From assembly GCA_965660675.1 (NCBI GenBank), contig CBFIAU010000001.1, positions 186,001 through 250,000 of the forward strand: DNA of 64,000 nucleotides, written 5' to 3'. Shown here piece by piece: positions 59,713 through 64,000 of this stretch. Within the stretch, counting starts at the first letter, position 1, and every line of letters begins with the position of its first letter. The stretch is from UBA12202 sp002691725 (GTDB taxonomy: Bacteria > Pseudomonadota > Alphaproteobacteria > Puniceispirillales > UBA1172). Position numbers and translations under genes: made by a program. The notes under the pieces are model-generated. The model ran no database searches. It saw nothing but the letters and a program-made list of their open reading frames with translations, and was not told the DNA's origin.

Positions 59713-60550
59713 TGGTCGCTCCTGCATTGGCGGCAACGGGCGGCAATGTGATCTGACCATGGAACACATGGCTGACTTCGCCTGTCATGATGGCACCTGC
59801 ATCTGTCCAGTTTACCATCAGCTCCCCACCATCCAAAACAACGGTGACAGCTTTTTCGGTTAATCCTAGCCGATAGGCAGCAATGGCAGATGCGGTCGCC
59901 CCACTGCCGCAGGCACTGGTAATCCCGGCGCCGCGTTCCCATACCCGCATCCTGATGCGATTATCGCCAATGACACTAATCCACTCAATATTGGCTTTTT
60001 CAGGAAATAGAGCATGCGTTTCAAGGCGTGGGCCTAATTCCGCCAGAGCAATGCTTTCCGCATCATCAACCGCAAAAACACAATGCGGATTGCCTATATT
60101 TATCGCCATGGCAGGCGGTAATCCCATGCCTAGATCGAGCGCTTTGGTATCCGCTTGATGAGCTAATGGTATCTCTGACCAATCAAATCGGGGGTGACCC
60201 ATATTGACAGAAATCATGCCATGCCCGGCTTGCCATGCCTCTAACCTGCCACCTGCACTATTCAGCGTAATCTGATCCTTGGCCAGACGCTGCATCATGA
60301 CGGCGGCAACACAGCGCGTGCCATTACCGCAGGCTTCAGCTAATGAGCCATCGCTATTCAGGATGATGAGACGGGCATCTGCGGGATGATCCTCGGCGGT
60401 AATTAATATCTGATCACAGCCGATCCCGCGCCGCCGATCAGCCAGCATACGCGCATGCACAGTTATTGCCGCAACCATAGGCGGTGTCGCCATATCAACA
60501 ATGATAAAATCATTGCCGAGACCATGCATTTTGACAAAAGACAGTTCCAT
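59705..60550 (-). CDS. dapF: Diaminopimelate epimerase
   Basis: A 281-residue two-base epimerase that makes meso-diaminopimelate for lysine and peptidoglycan. Catalytic cysteines are Cys74 (AEACGNGTRC) and Cys214 (TSACGSGATA). MELSFVKMHGLGNDF is the usual start. It supplies precursor for the peptide recycled by the genes at the left of the window. It overlaps mtaB by 8 bp. Confidence 0.97.
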   Translation of the reverse strand: MELSFVKMHGLGNDFIIVDMATPPMVAAITVHARMLADRRRGIGCDQILITAEDHPADARLIILNSDGSLAEACGNGTRCVAAVMMQRLAKDQITLNSAGGRLEAWQAGHGMISVNMGHPRFDWSEIPLAHQADTKALDLGMGLPPAMAINIGNPHCVFAVDDAESIALAELGPRLETHALFPEKANIEWISVIGDNRIRMRVWERGAGITSACGSGATASAIAAYRLGLTEKAVTVVLDGGELMVNWTDAGAIMTGEVSHVFHGQITLPPVAANAGATND

Positions 60551-60610
60551 TATGCCGATATACGCCGTTTTACCGTTTATTGCAAAACTTCATCTATTCA
60601 TCATATTCCA

Positions 60611-61396
60611 TCATATATTAAGGCGGATAACCACCGGCGCATGATCCGATGGCTTTTCCCAGCCGCGCGCGGACTTGATGACTTCGGCATCAGCAATCTG
60701 ATCACGCAATGGCGGCGTTACCCAAATATGATCCAGCCGCCGCCCCTTATCCGCCGCCGCCCAGTCGCGGGCTCTATATGACCACCATGAATATAATTTA
60801 CCATCAGGAATGGCTAGCCGCACCGCATCATGCCATTGACCATCTTCCATAATCCGATTGAGCGCATCGACCTCAACCGGCGTATGGCTGACAATTTTAA
60901 GTAACTGTTTATGTGACCAGACATCATCTTCGCGGGGGGCGATATTCAAATCCCCCAGCAGAACACCTGGCCTGCCATGATCACGGCGAGCCGACCATTC
61001 AGCTAGTTCAGCAAGGAATTGCAGTTTATGGGCAAACTTGTCATTGACATCCGCATCAGGCACATCACCACCTGCCGGGATATAAAAATTATCGATAATC
61101 AGATCATTATTCAGCTCAACCGAAAGATGCCGGCAATCTTGTTTTTGCGCCCAATAGGCATGATCGGATGAACGGATAGGCAGTCGCGCAATCGTCGCCA
61201 CACCGTTATAGCCTTTCTCACCACGATAGGCGAGATGCGGATATCCGGCGGCAATAAACGCCTCTGCCGGAAACGCCTCATCGGGGCATTTCGTTTCCTG
61301 CAGGCACAATATATCAGGCTGTTGTTCAGCCAATAGTTTCAAGACAAGCGGCAGCCGCAAACGGACCGAGTTAATGTTCCAGGTAATAATTTTCAT
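60611..61396 (-). CDS. xth: Exodeoxyribonuclease III
   Basis: A 261-residue apurinic/apyrimidinic endonuclease of the EEP family. MKIITWNINSVRLRL, metal-binding Glu34 in LQETKCPDEAFP, DNFYIPAGGD, GDLNIAPREDDVW, LDHIWVT and SDHAPVVI are present. It repairs abasic sites and 3' blocks. It is downstream of lolA by 51 bp on the same strand, as in many Alphaproteobacteria. Confidence 0.96.
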   Translation of the reverse strand: MKIITWNINSVRLRLPLVLKLLAEQQPDILCLQETKCPDEAFPAEAFIAAGYPHLAYRGEKGYNGVATIARLPIRSSDHAYWAQKQDCRHLSVELNNDLIIDNFYIPAGGDVPDADVNDKFAHKLQFLAELAEWSARRDHGRPGVLLGDLNIAPREDDVWSHKQLLKIVSHTPVEVDALNRIMEDGQWHDAVRLAIPDGKLYSWWSYRARDWAAADKGRRLDHIWVTPPLRDQIADAEVIKSARGWEKPSDHAPVVIRLNI

Positions 61397-61447
61397 ATTG
61401 GTCTCATGACAATGCTTCGGGTGATGGAATATGCCGTATCAAGGCAT

Positions 61448-62068
61448 TTAATGCGTATAGTTATTGGGCACAAACAGCCGCTGTGATAAATCAATATTCT
61501 TTTCGACATTCTGAAACGTCACGATGGTTTGGGCGCCAGCGCTATCAATAATCATCCAGCGCCGTAACTCAAAGGGTTTGTCTGTAAACTCCAGCACCAG
61601 CAGGCCAGCATCATCACCTGTTGGCTTATCCAATTCAATCCTGACAATACCGTCTTTGGTGGTAGCGGTCGTGGTAATGCCATCAAGACTCAGCTTAACA
61701 GTCTCATTGAACAGTATCCCTAATGGCGTCTCGCTAATCGGATAGCTGGTTAATTTTTCTCTATCCTGTTCATCAACATGAAGCCATATTCGCGTTGTGA
61801 TGAGAACCGTTTCCAACGGGTCATCATAATCAAATCGAGACCAGTATGGACGTTTGAGATAAATATCACCTTCGGCATAACTGCCATCATCAGATACCTG
61901 AATAAACCGGCCTTTTAAGGTTTTGAGCTGATTGAACCAGTTTTCAGCATCGGTAATGGGGTCAGCATATGCAGATATGCTAACGCCGCCCATAGCCCAT
62001 GCTAACATGATACCGATCAGCCCTGTTTTCATGATTGGTTTGATAATTGTATTAAGACGATTAAACAT
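61448..62068 (-). CDS. lolA: Outer-membrane lipoprotein carrier LolA
   Basis: A 206-residue periplasmic chaperone that moves lipoproteins to the outer membrane. The signal peptide covers about 1-36 (hydrophobic GLIGIMLAWAMGGVSISAYA, cleavage after AYA). The mature part has LKTLKGRFIQVSDDG and YLKRPYWSRFDYDDP, the LolA signature region. The start overlaps the ftsK stop by 8 bp, giving coupled translation. Confidence 0.93.
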   Translation of the reverse strand: MFNRLNTIIKPIMKTGLIGIMLAWAMGGVSISAYADPITDAENWFNQLKTLKGRFIQVSDDGSYAEGDIYLKRPYWSRFDYDDPLETVLITTRIWLHVDEQDREKLTSYPISETPLGILFNETVKLSLDGITTTATTKDGIVRIELDKPTGDDAGLLVLEFTDKPFELRRWMIIDSAGAQTIVTFQNVEKNIDLSQRLFVPNNYTH

Positions 62069-64000
62069 GATCTGTATCCATCAAAATCTCCCGCTTGCCA
62101 GCATGATTAGCAGGGCTAACCAGACCATTTCGTTCCATATCCTCAATAATGGTCGCGGCACGATTATATCCTATCCGCAGATGCCGCTGAATGAATGATG
62201 TTGATGCCTTGCCCTCACGCCTGACAAGCTCAACAGCCTGGTCGTAAAGGCTGGCTTCAGTATCCAAAGCAGCGTCTCCATTATCACCATTTTGCAACGC
62301 ATCAGCTTCTATTGTGACACTATCATCATATTCTGGCTCACCTTGCTGACGCAGGAAGCTAGCGACTTTTTCGACTTCCTCATCGCTAACAAAAGGCCCG
62401 TGAACACGGACAATGCGGCCGCCACCTTCCATGAATAACATATCCCCTCGACCCAGCAGATGCTCAGCGCCTTGTTCACCCAGAATAGTCCGGCTATCAA
62501 TCCGTGAGGTCACCTGAAACGATATCCGAGTCGGGAAATTAGCCTTGATCGTGCCTGTAATGACATCAACAGACGGCCGCTGGGTTGCCATAATAACATG
62601 AATTCCAGCCGCTCGTGCCATTTGTGCCAGCCGTTGCACCATTGCCTCAATATCCTTGCCGGCAACCAGCATCAGATCAGCAACTTCGTCAATAATAACA
62701 ACAATAAAGGGAAGAACATTCAAATCGAGCTGTTCTTCCTCATAAACGGGCTGTCCACTTTCCTCATCAAAGCCAGTTTGGACACGGCGGCTTAGCGTCT
62801 CACCTTTGCGTTTGGCATCAAGGATATACTTATTAAAGCCATCAATATTGCGAACGCCAACCTTGGCCATATTGCGATAGCGGTTTTCCATCTCACGGAC
62901 AGCCCATTTCAAGGCAACCACGGCTTTATTGGGGTCAGTAACCACCGGCGTTAACAAATGCGGGATGCCATCATAAACCGATAGCTCAAGCATTTTAGGG
63001 TCTATCATGATGAGCCGACAGGTTTCAGGCGTATGCGTATATAATAGCGACAAGATCATGCCGTTAATGCCAACCGATTTACCTGAGCCAGTTGTTCCAG
63101 CAACCAGCAGATGCGGCATCCGCGTCAGATCAGCAACAACAGGATTACCGGCAATATCCATGCCTAGCGCAACTGGCAAAGCCGCTTTACTATTTTCCCA
63201 TTCATCATGGTCAAGAATATCACGGATCAAGACGGTCTGGCGGTTCGTATTGGGCAATTCAATGCCGATTGTGTTTTGGCCAGGAACAACGGCAACACGC
63301 ACAGATAACGCCGACATTGACCGCGCAATATCATCAGATAAGCTAATCACACGCTGGGTTTTTGTCCCCGGCGCAGGGTTCAGCTCATAGCGTGTGACGA
63401 CAGGGCCAAATCTGGCTTTTTCAATATTGCCGCCGATGCCAAACTCCGATAACACGCCTTCTAACATGCGTGAGGTATTGTCCAAAGCTTCCGCATCCGG
63501 GGCAATCAACGCCTTATTAGGTTCAGCCAATAATTCCGCAGAGGGCAGGCTATATCCGCTAGGGGTGCCTAGATCAAGTGAGGTTTGCTTCCCTGATGCG
63601 GCGGCTTTTTTGCGTTTTGCTGATGCGGCTTTGGCATCATTATCATCCTTGCCTGCAACAATAATAGGCTCACGTCTTGGTGCAGGTGATTTTCGCTTGG
63701 CTCGTGGTTTTGATTTGCGTCTCTCAGAAGCAAGAGATTTTGCCCGCGCCATGCCTTGAAAAACCTTACCAATAGCGGCGCGCGTTAGCTGATAGCCTTT
63801 GCCCAGAACCCGCAATTCATTAAATCCGATTGAAGCGATATAAATATAGCCAATCGCTGCCATCAGCATTAAACCCCCAGCAACCAGATGCTGGCTGTTG
63901 ATCAGTATTGGTGATGTCATTATTGGCTTGACCAATATCGGATATTCGAGGAACAGCTCATACATCGCCTTACCAGTGGCATTACCAAAAGGTGCGGCAA
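62061..64000 (-). CDS. ftsK: DNA translocase FtsK, 5' end cut by window edge
   Basis: Septal DNA pump that aligns dif sites for XerCD. The frame stays open to base 64000 (visible start AAPFGNATGKAMYELF, the last part of the membrane domain), so the N-terminus lies to the right. One membrane helix is visible (about LMLMAAIGYIYIASIGF). A basic linker follows (RKSKPRAKRKSPAPRR), then the RecA-like motor with Walker A GTTGSGKS and DEVADLM, and the C-terminal gamma winged helix (RRHLRIGYNRAATII-type: QRHLRIGYNRAATIIEDME). It partners with xerC at 34262. Confidence 0.95.
   Translation of the reverse strand, partial: AAPFGNATGKAMYELFLEYPILVKPIMTSPILINSQHLVAGGLMLMAAIGYIYIASIGFNELRVLGKGYQLTRAAIGKVFQGMARAKSLASERRKSKPRAKRKSPAPRREPIIVAGKDDNDAKAASAKRKKAAASGKQTSLDLGTPSGYSLPSAELLAEPNKALIAPDAEALDNTSRMLEGVLSEFGIGGNIEKARFGPVVTRYELNPAPGTKTQRVISLSDDIARSMSALSVRVAVVPGQNTIGIELPNTNRQTVLIRDILDHDEWENSKAALPVALGMDIAGNPVVADLTRMPHLLVAGTTGSGKSVGINGMILSLLYTHTPETCRLIMIDPKMLELSVYDGIPHLLTPVVTDPNKAVVALKWAVREMENRYRNMAKVGVRNIDGFNKYILDAKRKGETLSRRVQTGFDEESGQPVYEEEQLDLNVLPFIVVIIDEVADLMLVAGKDIEAMVQRLAQMARAAGIHVIMATQRPSVDVITGTIKANFPTRISFQVTSRIDSRTILGEQGAEHLLGRGDMLFMEGGGRIVRVHGPFVSDEEVEKVASFLRQQGEPEYDDSVTIEADALQNGDNGDAALDTEASLYDQAVELVRREGKASTSFIQRHLRIGYNRAATIIEDMERNGLVSPANHAGKREILMDTDHV

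Overview
The window is a densely coded stretch of an alphaproteobacterial chromosome, about 62 protein genes and one tRNA with very short gaps. Gene order is the best taxonomic clue. The blocks rplU-rpmA-obgE-proB-proA-nadD-rsfS-rlmH-gpmI-ctpA-rppH, atpHAGDC-priA, xerC-lpdA-sucB-sucA-mdh-zapE, sdhCDAB and ftsK-lolA-xth-dapF-mtaB-ftsY-ffh-rpsP-rimM-trmD-rplS-leuC-leuD-leuB-asd are typical of Alphaproteobacteria. The moderate base composition, the sarcosine oxidase genes and the compact gaps suggest a marine SAR116-type organism (Puniceispirillum-like). That assignment is inference; no marker gene was compared.

Layout. 1-3475: 3' part of a heterotetrameric sarcosine oxidase locus (soxA cut by the left edge, soxG). 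3508-4092: exported glutathione peroxidase. 4136-12518: a cell-wall recycling island with HAD phosphatase, T7-lysozyme-like amidase, SH3-NlpC/P60 peptidase, AmpG-type permease, MurQ, AnmK, PIG-L deacetylase, GH84 hexosaminidase and M19 dipeptidase. 12515-15332: cation/calcium antiporter, MaoC-like hydratase, cyclase-like DUF2652 protein. 15499-15588: tRNA-Ser(CGA). 15989-25533: ribosomal proteins L21/L27, ObgE, proline synthesis, NadD, RsfS, RlmH, GpmI, CtpA, RppH. 25534-30391: F1 ATPase operon. 30601-35155: PriA, transaldolase-like enzyme, DUF484, XerC. 35182-41941: 2-oxoglutarate dehydrogenase with malate dehydrogenase. 42149-47617: ZapE, an unknown gene behind a perfect CtrA-type box, and succinate dehydrogenase. 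47858-53017: pyridoxal kinase, Asd and leucine synthesis. 53123-58435: L19, TrmD, RimM, S16, Ffh, FtsY. 58432-64000: MtaB, DapF, exonuclease III, LolA, and FtsK cut by the right edge.

How it works together. The recycling island reads as an almost complete cytoplasmic route for imported anhydro-muropeptides: import (AmpG), removal of peptide from sugar (amidase), peptide trimming (NlpC/P60, M19), splitting of GlcNAc-anhydroMurNAc (GH84 in the place usually taken by NagZ), then AnmK and MurQ. A GH84 enzyme in this setting is the most interesting biological proposal here.

A second window-wide signal is the number of small tandem duplications, mostly 12-15 bp units in two or three copies. They occur between genes, in frame inside genes, and repeatedly across the last codons and stop codon of a gene. 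Other points are a probable ATT start for rsfS, a TTAA-N7-TTAAC box before an unknown gene, tails of opposite charge on S16 and L21, and the absence of sucCD and of an envC-like gene from places where relatives often carry them.
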